In this document: positions 49,770 through 61,362 of the stretch, in pieces
Numbering within the stretch: the first letter of the stretch is position 1
How the letters are laid out: every line of letters begins with the position of its first letter
Source: Erodium maritimum
Taxonomy: Eukaryota; Streptophyta; Magnoliopsida; Geraniales; Geraniaceae
Direction of reading: 5' to 3'
DNA: 64,000 nucleotides
NCBI GenBank assembly: GCA_963921825.1
Contig: OY997589.1
Span: 4,774,001 to 4,838,000 of the forward strand
Made by a program: the position numbers and the translations under genes
The notes under the pieces: generated by a model
Databases searched by the model: none
What the model was told of the DNA's origin: nothing
What the model saw: the letters and a program-made list of their open reading frames with translations, nothing else

Positions 49770-51421
49770 TAAACCAACCTCGAATTTGAATCACACTAAA
49801 GAAAAAGCTCCTCCCAATAGGCCATTTTGGGCACCTGTCTGTGCAGGTTGGTAGGTTTTGTATAGAGTTTGGGTGCAGAGAGGCTCGAGAGATGTAGTTG
49901 GAGAGGGAGGCTGAAGAGAGGCTCTTTTAACTTTTGTAAACTTTCTTGTAGTGTTTTCATTACCATGTCTGTAAAAAAAAAAGGTCTCAATACAGTTTTG
50001 AACACGACCACTTTGTCAAGCATTTAACGACTTGACCATGTATATGTTAGATCTACTGACCATGGATATGTTTGTATGACGCTTATGTTCCTAGATTTGA
50101 TAGAGAATATTAAGTGACGAACGGCCGAGTTATTTGGACGAATATGGATTTTGACTCGGATCATTTGGGTGAATAGCCGGTGGTGTCTGGGCAAATGTGG
50201 TGAAGTATAAGTTTCACATAGAAAGTGTATAGACGAATTGAACACTTGATAAGCATATTAGTGTCCATTTATACTTCAACATAACAGTTGGAGAATTCGG
50301 TTGGCGAAATAGTATTGGGAAAGAATTCACCGCTAAGACGAATCTCAGCATTGGACGAAAACTCGATGACTACTTTTATATGGCTAATCTTCTGCAAATG
50401 TCAACTTTAAAAATTATATAGTGAACTCAAAATCATTATTCACTTGACCTATTAGGTAAACTTAGGTTAATATGACTATTAACCCTAACGGGACTAATAT
50501 CATCGGATATGCTTTTAGAGCATCCAAAACGGACTAGACCGAATTGGATCTAATTAACAATTAAACACCCTTTTCCCTTGAAGCATGGGTCTAATAAAAT
50601 CATGCGCTACAACGATATTGGGTTGATTCACATTTAATATATGAGAATACAATTAAATTACAAAAGTTACTTTCTTAACCGACATCGCCACGTGGTCAAA
50701 TCTAATAGTCTGGTCAAAGTCATTGCAGACTGATTCGGATTGAGTGCAAAATCTGTTAGCGTCGAAGGATTCCTCCACTCACGCTTTCAGATCCTTTGAT
50801 TCGACGATGCAAGAGACCCTGGTTCGCAAAATCGATTCGTTTTCTCTGTTTTTGAGATTGATTCGATAGTGAGATCAGACTCCACAGTAATTGGGTTGAT
50901 TTTGTGTGGGGAATAAAAATGAAGCACCAATCAGAGCTAGTGCCTCCCAGTTATGTCCTAAAACTCTTTTTGATGATTGAAACATAAGTATATAGAGCTT
51001 TGTGTGGATGACATATTCCTTGTCCCCTGGCTCTCTCCCATGCGTGCATTCATCATTTAAGCAATTGTGAGGTCACTTAGTGAACAATTGATGTGTGACA
51101 CACAAAAACCCTTAAAACTTTGTTTGCTACATACTCACTTTAGTTGACTTTATTGAAGAACCTCACCTTGTTGACATGTTTTACACTCAATGTATTTCTC
51201 TGTATTTATTAGCTCTTTAATTAGCATATTCATGTAAACTTTGTAAATTGTTAGGTTTAAAGTCTTACAACGGAAAGACGTTAGCGATATTATTATTTAG
51301 TAACTATTAATGACTATTGTTTATGAATTTGAGTTTCGAGATAATTTAAGTATTAGTAATATAACAAAATTTGAGTCTTTCTTCAGGTTATACTTTACTG
51401 GTTTATTTGTCGTTTCATGTA
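49770..51421. other. 3' flank of DUF789 gene and intergenic sequence
   Basis: The 3' UTR probably reaches about 49990 (A-rich tract after 49970). The remainder is AT-rich with no gene. A Tourist-like GAGCATC terminus is seen near 50517 without a partner. Confidence 0.45.
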
Positions 51422-51461
51422 CAACAAATTCCCATATGTTTTTTTATCAGCAAAACAAATT

Positions 51462-51604
51462 TGTTAGTGATAAGGTTAAGAGTTTGAAATAAATCAAACT
51501 CTTATGAGATATTGTATAGGTTTTGAATATGATTTATCTTATCTGTACATTGTTTCCATATACAACAAATCAATGAGAAATACAGTACGGTTTAAACTCC
51601 AAAA
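51462..51604 (+). repeat. 5' LTR of copia element 2
   Basis: 143 bp starting TGTTAGTGATAAGG. It contains a 10-bp inverted repeat, AAGAGTTTGA and TCAAACTCTT, separated by six bases. The end is set by the target duplication and lies in an A-run, so it may be off by a few bases. Confidence 0.88.
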
Positions 51605-51720
51605 TAGTATCAGAGCTTAATCTCAATTAAACCTCTTCTTTTCTTAAGCTTCCGCATATTCTGTAACCTTGTTTTTCCATTTTTTTTACGCCCAAAACCT
51701 TGTTCTTCTCGCCGGAATCC

Positions 51721-54282
51721 ATGGCTGACCTCCGACTATATCCGGCACTTACCGTCTCCAATATCAAGGGCTCTATTTCTATTACCTTGGAGATGGATAA
51801 AGGACAATACTCGTCTTGGGCCGAACTGTTCAAGATACACTGTCGTGTGTATCGCGTCCTCCACCACATCCTTCCGGCGTCCGTCCCGGCTCCAGTTGAT
51901 GCTCCTCTACATGCTCCGGTCATCACTTCTTCATCTACCAGTGCTACCGCAGATGCATCTGCCACAACAACTATGGTCACTGAAGATGCATCTGCCACAG
52001 CAACGGCAGATCCGGCACTGGCTTCAACTACAACTGGTTCGGCCACCAGTTCTCCATCTGCTGCTCCTGCTTCACGGTCAGACATTCCCAGCGAATTATG
52101 GGACCGCCTTGACGCCACGGTCCTTCAGTGGATATACGGTACAATATCGAATGATCTCCTTCAAACTATTATTGCACCGGACATGATTGCCGCTCAAGCT
52201 TGGAATTCTCTCCGGCTAATTTTTCAGGATAATAAACATTCCCGAACGGTCTATCTTGAACATCAATTTTCTAATATTAAGTTGGATGATTATACTAATG
52301 TGTCGGGTTTCTGCCAAGAGTTGAAAACTGTTGCAGATCAGTTATTAGATATGGGTGCTCCGGTTTCCAACAACCGACTGGTTCTCCAACTTGTTGCAGG
52401 GCTTTCAGAGGCATACGATAACGTTGCCACCATCATCCAGCAAAGCGACCCGCTTCCCTCATTTTATGAAGCCCGGTCCCGTCTGGTGTTGGAGGAGACT
52501 CGAAAAATGAAGCAGACTTATGCTTCCTCGCAGTCATCCAACTCGGCTCTATATGTTCAGACTCCACACACAAAGGACGGTACTGATCGACATGATCGTC
52601 CCCCGGCTCGTGGCTCATCTCGGGGACGTGAGCTTGCTCGGGGACGTCGGCAACAATCCAAATCCTCTCGTGGCAACCCAAGGTCCAGCCCTCGTCAAAC
52701 TGCTCCTGGTGGGCCTCCTGCGCAGCATTCTTGGGCTACCCCTCAGCCTGGGTACTGGATTGGACAGCAGCCCTACTGGTCTGGGCCGCCGAATTGGGCC
52801 CAGCAACAGCAGCCACAAGCCTGTCCCGGTCAGCAGCTACCGCACCTTCACATGCCGCCTTGCCCGTACCCCACCAATCCAGTTCAGTGGGCTCGTGGGC
52901 CGACAGCTCCATCTGGGCAGCAACATGGCGTTTTGGGCTCTCGGCCGAACTCCCCCTCTCAGGCCCACTTAGCAGTACCGACCGATATATCCAGTGTTAT
53001 GGCAAATCTTTCGATGCAACAAGCTCCGGACAACCAGTGGTACATGGATTCGGGTGCTTCCTCTCACATGACAGCGAATTCTGGTACTTTGCGCTCTTAT
53101 GTTAATTCAAACATTGCTCGTTCTGTTATTGTTGGTGATGGAAATAACATTCCTATTTCTGGTTATGGTCAAGCATCGTTATTTCCTACTCACCCCAATT
53201 ACACCCTAAACAATGTTATCCATGCCCCTAAGCTTGTTAAAAATTTAGTTTATGTACGCCGTTTCACCTGTGATAATAATGTCTCGATTGAATTTGACCC
53301 TCTTGGTTTTTCTGTGAAGGATTTTCCGACGGGACATCTGGTTTTGAGATGCAATAGCACAGGCGACTTGTATCCCGTCACAAATAATGTTTCGTGTCGT
53401 TCGTCAATTCCTTTTTCAGCTTCTGCAGTTGTGTCTCCAGGATTGTGGCATTATCGTTTGGGTCATCCGGGGTCTCCGGTGTTTAATTCTCTTCGTAGTA
53501 ATAAGCTTATTAGTTGTACGAACTCGTTTAATTCTGTTTGTCAGTCTTGTGTACTTGGTAAACATGTTAAACTTCCTTTTCATACTTCTATGACTATTAC
53601 TTATGCGCCTTTTGATATTGTGCATGCTGATCTTTGGACATCCCCGATTTTAAGCACTTCTGGACATAAATATTATCTGATTTTACTTGATGATTTCACT
53701 AACTTTGTCTGGACATTTCCTCTCGGCAAAAAATCTGATGTTTTCAAGATATTTATGTCGTTTAATGCTTATGTCTCTACACAGTTTGGGGTTCCCATAA
53801 AAAGCTTTCAATGTGATAATGGAAGGGAATTTGACAACTCTTCGTTTCGTACTTTCGGTGAATCCTCAGGCCTAGTATTTCGCTTCTCGTGTCCACATAC
53901 CTCGTCTCAGAATGGACGTGCAGAACGTAAGATCAGGAGTATCAATAATATGGTTCGTACTTTACTCCTTCATGCGTCCATTCCCCCGTCTTATTGGCAA
54001 TATGCTTTATCTATGTCCACATATCTGTCGAATATTCTCCCCTCTAAGTTGCTTAAATTCTCATCTCCGACATTTGCACTATTTGGTCGTATTCCATCGT
54101 ACTCTCACCTGCGTGTTTTTGGTTGTTTGTGCTTTCCACTTTTTGCCTCTACCACAATTAACAAACTGCAGGCTCGGTCAACTCCGTGTGTCTTTGTCGG
54201 GTTTCCTCCAAATCATAGAGGGTATATTTGTTTTAATTTAAAAAGAAAACAAATTTATTATTTCGAGACATGTGTTATTTGA
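51721..54282 (+). CDS. copia gag-protease-integrase frame of element 2
   Basis: Starts M-A-D-L-R-L-Y-P and runs 853 residues. In order: a copia gag domain with an inserted Ala/Thr/Ser-rich linker; a Gln/Pro-rich region with no CCHC zinc knuckle; a protease with DSGASSHMT; a GAG-pre-integrase zinc region (H-x-R-L-G-H, then C-Q-S-C-V-L-G-K); and an integrase core with D (HADLW), D (QCDNGREF) and E (G-R-A-E-R-K). It leaves frame within the integrase C-terminal region, where the next frame continues. Confidence 0.92.
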   Translation: MADLRLYPALTVSNIKGSISITLEMDKGQYSSWAELFKIHCRVYRVLHHILPASVPAPVDAPLHAPVITSSSTSATADASATTTMVTEDASATATADPALASTTTGSATSSPSAAPASRSDIPSELWDRLDATVLQWIYGTISNDLLQTIIAPDMIAAQAWNSLRLIFQDNKHSRTVYLEHQFSNIKLDDYTNVSGFCQELKTVADQLLDMGAPVSNNRLVLQLVAGLSEAYDNVATIIQQSDPLPSFYEARSRLVLEETRKMKQTYASSQSSNSALYVQTPHTKDGTDRHDRPPARGSSRGRELARGRRQQSKSSRGNPRSSPRQTAPGGPPAQHSWATPQPGYWIGQQPYWSGPPNWAQQQQPQACPGQQLPHLHMPPCPYPTNPVQWARGPTAPSGQQHGVLGSRPNSPSQAHLAVPTDISSVMANLSMQQAPDNQWYMDSGASSHMTANSGTLRSYVNSNIARSVIVGDGNNIPISGYGQASLFPTHPNYTLNNVIHAPKLVKNLVYVRRFTCDNNVSIEFDPLGFSVKDFPTGHLVLRCNSTGDLYPVTNNVSCRSSIPFSASAVVSPGLWHYRLGHPGSPVFNSLRSNKLISCTNSFNSVCQSCVLGKHVKLPFHTSMTITYAPFDIVHADLWTSPILSTSGHKYYLILLDDFTNFVWTFPLGKKSDVFKIFMSFNAYVSTQFGVPIKSFQCDNGREFDNSSFRTFGESSGLVFRFSCPHTSSQNGRAERKIRSINNMVRTLLLHASIPPSYWQYALSMSTYLSNILPSKLLKFSSPTFALFGRIPSYSHLRVFGCLCFPLFASTTINKLQARSTPCVFVGFPPNHRGYICFNLKRKQIYYFETCVI

Positions 54283-56308
54283 TGAAATGATGTTCCCTTT
54301 TGCATCAACCTTTAGACCATCACCGCCTACCTATGATTTTTTATCCGGCCCAATTTCACCAGCTACTCGGGCCCAGATACTCTTTGGCCCAGACCCACCG
54401 ACTCAGCCCATCATGGAACCTGTACCTGCCCGGTCATCCAACCCGCGTGCTGACCCGCGTCCACAGGCCTCCGGATCCGCTTCTCGGTCTTCGGCTTCGT
54501 CTTCCCCACGAAGTGGGCCTTGTCCAGCTGCTACTACCAGCCCAGCCGATTCCCCACTACATTCTCCTTCTCGGTCAGCTTCAGCTCCAGCCCACTCCTC
54601 CTCACCAGAACCAGCCCCGACCCAGTCCACACCAACAGATATTACCTTGCCCCATGTTCCCTCTGCACCAGCACATCAGATGGTCACACGGAGCAGGTCC
54701 GGTATAACCAAGCCAAAGGTGATTTTTGATCTCCACTCCACCACATCTTTATCCCCTATTCCCCGTAGTCCTAGAGATGCTTTACTTGATCCTAACTGGA
54801 AACTTGCTATGACAAACGAGTTTAATGCTTTGATTAATAATAAGACGTGGGTTCTGGTTCCACGTCCTGTAGGAGTGAATGTTATTCGTTCCATGTGGAT
54901 ATTTCGTCATAAAACTCGTTCTGACGGTTCTTTTGAGCGATATAAGGCTCGTCTTGTTGGTGATGGCAGGTATCAACAGGTTGGCGTTGATTGTGATGAG
55001 ACATTCAGCCCCGTGGTCAAGCCCTCGACTATTCGCACTGTACTCAGCATTGCTGTCTCTCGGTCCTGGTCTATCCATCAACTCGATGTCAAGAATGCCT
55101 TCCTCCATGGGAATCTCCACGAGACAGTCTACATGCACCAACCCCTTGGCTTTCGCAGCTCCACACATCCAGATCATGTTTGCCTGTTGACCTGTTCTCT
55201 TTATGGTCTAAAGCAGGCACCTCGGGCGTGGTACCAACGCTTTACTGACTTTGTCTCTACTATTGGATTCTCCCACAGCAGGGCTGATCATTCATTGTTC
55301 ATCTATCGCCGTGGCACCGACGTGGCTTATCTATTGCTATATGTTGATGATATCATCTTGGCCACCTCGACCGAGTCTCTCCGGCTCTCCATCATGTCTA
55401 GCCTCAGCTCCGAGTTTGCGATGAAGGACTTGGGTCCTCTGTCATATTTCCTGGGCATCGCCGTCACCCGACATCCTGGTGGCTTATTTCTCTCTCAGCA
55501 GAAATACGCTACCGAGATCATTGCTCGTGCTGGTATGGCCTCTTGTTCTGCCTCCGCGACTCCAGTGGATACTCAAGGGAAACTCAGTGTCGATGATAGT
55601 TCTCCCTTCGAGAATCCGACCCTGTATCGCAGTCTTGCGAGGGCGCTCCAGTACCTCACGTTCACGAGACTAGACATCTCCTATGCAGTGCAGCATGTGT
55701 GTCTTCATATGCATGATCCGAGGACTAGTCACATGGGCGCTCTGAAGCGCATCATTCGGTATCTTCAAGGGACGACGTATCTTGGTCTTCACTTATACTC
55801 CACACCGATCTCTGGCCTCGTCTCTTACACCGATGCTGATTGGGCAGGCTGTCCAGACACTCGTCGTTCTACTTTTGGTTTCTGTGTTTTCTTAGGGGAC
55901 AACCTGATATCCTGGTCCTCCAAGCGTCAGGCCACTCTCTCTCGCTCGAGCACCGAAGCTGAATACCGAGGTGTCGTCAATGTTGTGTCCGAAGCCTGCT
56001 GGATTCGAAACCTTCTGCTCGAACTGCACTGTCCCCTCTCCCGGGCCACGCTGGTGTACTGTGACAACATCAGTTCCATTTACCTCTCTGGTAATCCAGT
56101 CCAACATCAGCGTACCAAGCATATTGAGCTCGACATCCACTTTGTTCGAGAAAAGGTCGCCAAGGGACACGTTCGAGTACTTCACGTCCCCTCCCGTTCG
56201 CAGATCGCAGATGTCTTCACCAAAGGCTTACCGAGGGTTTTGTTTCTTGACTTTCGGTCCAGCCTGAACGTTTGCGAGCCTCCCGTTCAGACCGCGGGGG
56301 CGTGTTAG
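54272..56308 (+). CDS. copia reverse transcriptase-RNase H frame of element 2
   Basis: This frame picks up where the first one ends, one base out of phase, with a Pro/Ser-rich linker, then the RT (W-K-L-A-M-x-N-E-F; QLDVKNAFLHG; SLYGLKQAPRAWY; catalytic YVDD in LLYVDDIIL) and RNase H (YTDADWAGCPDTRRSTFGF; S-R-S-S-T-E-A-E-Y; DNISSIYL; KHIELDIHFVREK). It ends with a stop at the first bases of the 3' LTR. A single extra base around 54258-54264 appears to be the only lesion. Apart from that the RT and RNase H motifs are intact. Confidence 0.92.
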   Translation: MLFDEMMFPFASTFRPSPPTYDFLSGPISPATRAQILFGPDPPTQPIMEPVPARSSNPRADPRPQASGSASRSSASSSPRSGPCPAATTSPADSPLHSPSRSASAPAHSSSPEPAPTQSTPTDITLPHVPSAPAHQMVTRSRSGITKPKVIFDLHSTTSLSPIPRSPRDALLDPNWKLAMTNEFNALINNKTWVLVPRPVGVNVIRSMWIFRHKTRSDGSFERYKARLVGDGRYQQVGVDCDETFSPVVKPSTIRTVLSIAVSRSWSIHQLDVKNAFLHGNLHETVYMHQPLGFRSSTHPDHVCLLTCSLYGLKQAPRAWYQRFTDFVSTIGFSHSRADHSLFIYRRGTDVAYLLLYVDDIILATSTESLRLSIMSSLSSEFAMKDLGPLSYFLGIAVTRHPGGLFLSQQKYATEIIARAGMASCSASATPVDTQGKLSVDDSSPFENPTLYRSLARALQYLTFTRLDISYAVQHVCLHMHDPRTSHMGALKRIIRYLQGTTYLGLHLYSTPISGLVSYTDADWAGCPDTRRSTFGFCVFLGDNLISWSSKRQATLSRSSTEAEYRGVVNVVSEACWIRNLLLELHCPLSRATLVYCDNISSIYLSGNPVQHQRTKHIELDIHFVREKVAKGHVRVLHVPSRSQIADVFTKGLPRVLFLDFRSSLNVCEPPVQTAGAC

Positions 56309-56445
56309 TGATAAGGTTAAGAGTTTGAAATAAATCAAACTCTTATGAGATATTGTATAGGTTTTGAATATGATTTATCTTATCTGTACATTGTTTACAT
56401 ATACAACAAATCAATGAGAAATACAGAACGGTTTAAACTCCAAAA
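56303..56445 (+). repeat. 3' LTR of copia element 2
   Basis: 143 bp, two substitutions from the 5' LTR (about 1.4%). The pol stop codon lies within its first six bases. Confidence 0.88.
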
Positions 56446-56760
56446 AAATTGAAATTAAACTTCCCTAGAGAATAAACAGGAGTACACGGAGGAATACAAC
56501 AACCAACAAGGGCTACACCAGAAACAACAACGGCCAACATTAGCCAACCAAAGACTAAACTCTTACAACCAACAACAACCAGAAGTACAGAAACAAAAAT
56601 TTGAAAACTAACACCGAATTTTACCACCGTGAAGCATATTTTGAGGGTCTAGAATACCGAGATTTGTCCTCCATTAAGCTCGAACAAAAAACAACCAAAA
56701 ACAGAGGATCACCATAATTCCCATATGTTATGGATCTCTTCAATCAAGCAAAGACCATAA

Positions 56761-58514
56761 CATATGTTTGGATTTTCAAATTAGGTTAATGCTATAATCA
56801 GTTTATGTATTTTTAACAGTACAACTAGGAGGTAAGTTAACAAATCTATGGAAATTGTACTTCAATAAATATGTCTTTTGATGAAGATCGGGTGTATAAT
56901 AAAGTTGTTTGCTGTAAGATAGTTGCATACACCATCCTAATCTTATCTTTGCCTAACATGTAAAGTAAAGCTCATAATGATTATTTATTTAGGTGATAAT
57001 ATGTATCATCATCACTTCATTGTACCACACCATATATAATGTCTTGCTCCCTTTTCAAAGTTGATACTAAGTATAAACATCAAACCATGACATTGGCACA
57101 TGCACTTTGTTAGTGGGTTCTCGTACAATCCCACGTTAACTCCTTAAAGTCCCAAATATGTGTATACATTTACAATATGAAATTAATACGCTATCCACTT
57201 TGAATTGCCCTATTTTAGCCACCAAGTGCAAACCATTTCACACTTAGCAGGAATCTCTGCCAGTCCCCTTCAAGACGAACGCGCCCCACACATGTAAAAC
57301 CCCAAAAATCTACTCGGGTTGCGATTTCGGGAGAAGACGAACCCTGATATGAAGGTTCGCTTTGAGGCTTGGCCATCTACGTTCCGTTCACAAATTTATC
57401 TCATAGATAAAGAAAATCACATTTTACAACATATCCGATGCTATATCAGAATCGTTCGTAAATTCTATTATTTTTTTCCAAAATCTTTATCGCACCCGTC
57501 CAAATCCTCTATTAGTAATACAACGTGAGATTGTTACAAATTTCAAATAATTAGTGAATAGTTCAACAAAATTACAAATTCAGAACCATTGAATAAACGA
57601 TAATACATGTGATTTTCATTTTATTTTTATGCAGTGTGATTTTATGTAGTGTGTTTTTATATTATTTTTATGAAAGTATTTTATAAAAGAAATAATATTT
57701 CATTTTACGCTCTTTCCAAAATATGACATTTGTCCTTCAATCTTTATCCTAAAATATTTATTTTAAATAAACCACTTATATTTAGACAATGTAAATGATT
57801 TTTTTATATATACATGCGGGTTATAAGTAAAAATCCATTGCATATGGGTGAGTGCAAGGTGATTGGACATGTTTAATGGTTAGGTGCTTAAACACATGTC
57901 TAAATTGGATCAGTTAGGTTGAACTTCTGATTAATAAAATCTTAAAAGCCAGATAAATCTTAAGGCATTCTTTAATGTGACTTTTTGTTCTTTCTAGAAT
58001 GGGAACTCTACTAATCCCCCTTTTCTTTTAGTTTATTGATAGATAAAGAGTTAGAGAAGTCCCTTTCTGAGGATGTGATTATAACAAATTGAACTCAAAA
58101 GCGAACTTTAAACAAAGCATGTATTGATCTTTATATAAAGAGTTACGATATTTAGGACATAATGTGTGTTCACTTGTCATGAGAATCGGGTACAGGCCCT
58201 ACATGTAGGCAGGCCACCTAAATGGGTTAAGCCCACTCTACTTAAGGCCCAATAGCAAGTTCTGACATCAAATAGAGGTTGTCTTTGCAAGTTTTGAGGA
58301 GATAAACACACCATATAGAGGACACCATTAAAGGTTGCCTGATGATCAAATAGAGGAGATAAACACATCGTATAAAGGTTTCATCAAACAGTCAAGCTGT
58401 TGAACTTTCGCTCTTATGATCGGAATTCAAATTATTTACGACCATTGTATAACTTTGTGTTCTTTTAGACACGAGATACTTGTACTAATCCGCATGTATA
58501 AATGGATTTTGTTG
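56761..58514. other. AT-rich intergenic sequence
   Basis: No gene, terminus or domain is visible over this stretch. Confidence 0.45.
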
Positions 58515-59060
58515 ATCAATAAGGCATGTATTAACACTCAATTTTTGAAGTAAAGATCAAGGGTAAAAGTGAAACAAACAAAGAGCATTCTATGTAGGAA
58601 TTTCAAGAAATCAGAGCCCCACAATCCGGGAATGTACACAACTCAAACAAGAAACAACCAGATGCACTCAACAGTAAGAGGCAACAGACCCGAGCACTGG
58701 CATGATAGCGCAGCCTCAACACATTCCCAACAATAGGAGAAAACACTGTAAAAGGTCTTAATACTCGAATTTAACAAACATGAAGAGAATCAAAGTAAAC
58801 TAGGTCTATAACCCTGATTTTTCTACCATGAAGTCCAGAAGAATAAACAAGGTCAAAACCCGGATTTCCCAACCATTAAACACAAAGGAGCATCATGCAT
58901 CCCTAACAATACCCGCCCTAGAAGAGAACACTGAATCTCATTGGCTCCCCAACTCAGAGAGTTGAAAGACACCAATACGCCGACAGTCAACACCGCTAAT
59001 CGATAGAGATAAGTCGGAAAAAACCGATACTCATGTATAAACGGATTGAAACAGTACACA
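58515..59060 (-). mobile_element. possible non-LTR retroposon fragment
   Basis: A-rich sequence like that at 30050-30700 begins with GTTGATCAATAAGGC and AATTTTTGAAGTAAAGATCA. The copy at 30043-31700 has GAAGTAAAGAGCATGGACAA at the same place, which suggests common origin. Confidence 0.4.
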
Positions 59061-59497
59061 TTGTACAAAGTTTTGTATGGTCAACAACAAATAAGATTTA
59101 CTCAAAAGACCAAACACTTGAAAGCTCAATTTATAGACGAAGTATTCTCGATGTTAATCATATGAAGTGATCTACTGTTTTGGTTGGTTTGATGAACTCA
59201 TTCTCTCTCCCTACCACCACCCTCACCCTGATCTGTTTATCCTCTTCATAACTCATATTATCCGACACATGTCTAACATGTCAAAACACGTAAAGAAACA
59301 ATCCTATCGTTTAAAATATGTGAATAAACAGTCCAAAACTCCGTACGTTAAATTAGTAAAAGATAATACAAGAAACCACACAAGATGAACCCTTTCTACT
59401 TCGATTGAAGCGAATCATATTTTAACCAATGATAGACCAACCACATCGCTTTTTTATTAATAGAGAATAGTGATCACACGTGCAAACTCATGTCACT

Positions 59498-61062
59498 CTA
59501 GTTAGGAAATGCCTCGATGATGGAAGGAGTGGCCGCGATTTTGGTTATCTTGTAGCGAGGGAAGCCTCCTAGTTTTAAGATCTTCTTCCACTCATCCTCA
59601 GTCCTCTCCTTGCCACCATTGGTGTGCCCCATCATGGTTATATCAACCATCAAGGCCGTCTCAGCAAATAAATCATCTTCATCGTCCGGCCTCAACACTG
59701 AGTCCACTATCACAACCTTCCCTGTCTTCTTCGGTATCGCTTCCTTACAATTCTTCAGAATCTTGATACAATCTCCGTCGCTCCAATCGTGCATTATCCA
59801 CTACAATAACAAAATGAATACTAAGTCAGACATATATCTAAGGTCCTAAAAAAACATTAGGAGTTAGTTAAACATGCAAGATTTTTGAGAATTAATAAGG
59901 GAGTCATAGGATCAATCAGATTTGTATTAGTCTATTTTCTTAAAATATTTTATATGTACAATTAAAGTTTTAAATTCTTTTGTAGAAAAAAACTTGCTAT
60001 AAGCAGAGGATAAATTTAATTATTTTTTTTTATTTTTAAAAAAAAGCACAAAAGACAAAAAATATGTATCTACACTTGTCTCGATCCCACCTCACCCGTC
60101 TAAACTCATCCAACTTGAGAAACCGAATCAGTGTTGTAAAATCAACGTGTAGACCGATTTTGATAATAACGTATGAAGCATGTGAATCGGTGTTGTAAAA
60201 TCAACATTTGGACTATTTTGACGATAATGTAAAATCAACGTCTAGAAAGTATACATTTTGTCACATTTTTCGTCGTCGTTTATATAACATAATTCAGTAC
60301 CTTCATGAAAATGGCATCGGCCGAGGGGACGGACTCGAACATGTTACCACTAACGTGAGTCACACCTTCCCTCTCCGGCGCGGTGGCGATGACATGCGGC
60401 AGGTCGAAATTAATCCCCTTAACATGCGGATGCGCCTTCACAATCTCCGCCACGACGCCACCGGTACCACCGCCGATGTCCACCAACGTCCCGGTGGTGG
60501 CGAACCCATCTCTATACTCATCGAGAAACGCTCTCATCACAATCTTCGCCGTGCAAGCCATGGCCTCGTTAAAGACTTCGTTGAACTCAGCATTGACGGC
60601 GGCGAAAGCCCAAATGTCCATACCATGAGCCTTCTTGAAAGCTATGCCGCCGTCTCTGACACACTCGGCGAGGCGCCGCAGCGGAGCCTGGTGGTCGGGA
60701 TTGTTCCGCCACGTGATCATCGGGACTAGGTTGACCTCGGAGTCGCGCACGATCCAACGGGAGGCCGGCGTGAGGCCGTAGAGGGCGTCTCCGCCGCCCG
60801 ACGGCTGGTGTAGGGTGAAGATCTTTTTGCGGACAAGGACGCGCATGATGCGGGCCAAGTAGTCGGTGTCGGGAGAGGCGGCGGAGTCGATGTTGGAAGC
60901 AAGCTGCGAGAGGGTGAGGGGTCCGCCGTGGGAGTGGATTATGTCGGCGATGCGGAGGTCGACGGCGCACTTGAGGGCCATGGAGGCGGCGAAGCCGAAC
61001 ATGTGTTGCCACATCTCGGCTTGACCTTTCAGCATTGCCTCGGCATCGGCTTTTGGTTCCAT
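59498..61062 (-). CDS. class II plant O-methyltransferase (COMT/norcoclaurine 6-OMT-like)
   Basis: Two exons, 60301-61062 and 59498-59800, split GT-AG in phase 0, giving 354 residues, the normal length. The start is M-E-P-K-A-D at 61062. The N-terminal dimerisation domain (about 20-110) has the M-A-L-K-C-A-V-D-L-R-I-A-D-I-I helix and the H-G-G-P-L-T-L-S-Q-L-A winged-helix segment. The SAM-binding glycine motif LVDIGGGTGG lies at about 193-202; F-D-L-P-H-V and H-V-S-G-N-M-F follow. The catalytic base is His258 in WIMHDWSD at the start of exon 2, with the supporting acidic residue in G-G-K-E-R-T-E-D-E-W; it ends I-I-E-A-F-P-N. Closest in style to norcoclaurine 6-OMT, chalcone/flavonoid and acetylserotonin OMT-like enzymes. 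The true acceptor cannot be read from sequence. Confidence 0.94.
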
Positions 61063-61130
61063 TTTAAGGATAATTTGTTTAGAAAGGTAGAGAGTTGAGA
61101 GTGCATGGTGTGGGGCCAAGGAAGAGTTAC

Positions 61131-61137
61131 TTATATA
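61131..61137 (-). promoter_or_regulatory. TATA box of the O-methyltransferase gene
   Basis: TATATAA on the minus strand lies about 70 bp before the ATG, which predicts a leader of roughly 40 bases. Confidence 0.65.
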
Positions 61138-61154
61138 GAAGAGTGTAGGTGGAA

Positions 61155-61336
61155 CAGTAGTGGATCTAGCTGTTTCAGTGAAAGGGACACCGAAATTTTT
61201 CAGTATCAATTCGTGACCGTAAAAGATATTGGGGGGCACAACTACAAAATTAAAAGGAATTAAAGAGTATTTTTGAAAAAAATAAAAAAAAAATTTCAAA
61301 AACAAAATTGAGGGGGGCAAGTGCCCCCGGACACTG
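61155..61336. mobile_element. hAT-like fragment directly upstream of the O-methyltransferase TATA box
   Basis: CAGTAGTGGATCTAG at the left and, on the other strand, CAGTGTCCGGGGGCAC at the right suggest hAT termini. The interior has GGGGGGCACAAC and GGGGGGCAAGTGCCCCC. The flanking 8-mers do not match, so the limits are tentative. Confidence 0.4.
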
Positions 61337-61362
61337 CTTGCAAAACTTCCATACTATTTTTT

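Larger units (their letters stand above)
51462..56445 (+). mobile_element. Ty1/copia retrotransposon 2, nearly complete, very short LTRs
   Basis: LTRs of 143 bp at 51462-51604 and 56303-56445 differ at two positions. AAATT (51457-51461, and the last five bases at 56446-56450 allowing for an A-run) is the likely target duplication. TAGTATCAGAGC at 51605-51616 is a one-base variant of the initiator-tRNA-Met primer site. CGGGGGCG directly before the 3' LTR is the polypurine tract. The interior encodes gag, protease, integrase, RT and RNase H, with one frameshift near 54260. Confidence 0.95.
51422..56760 (-). mobile_element. non-LTR-like 3' end interrupted by copia element 2
   Basis: On the minus strand, sequence from about 56760 to 56446 joins, across the inserted LTR element, to AATTTGTTTTGCTGATAAAAAAA at 51438-51460. 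Once the insertion is removed, this is the same tail as in the retroposon at 30043-31700. The upstream limit is not defined. Confidence 0.4.

Noticed and set aside
61063..61320. N-terminal extension of the O-methyltransferase frame
   Set aside because: The extension is hydrophobic, AT-rich and crosses the TATA box and a hAT-like fragment. The conserved protein starts at M-E-P-K.
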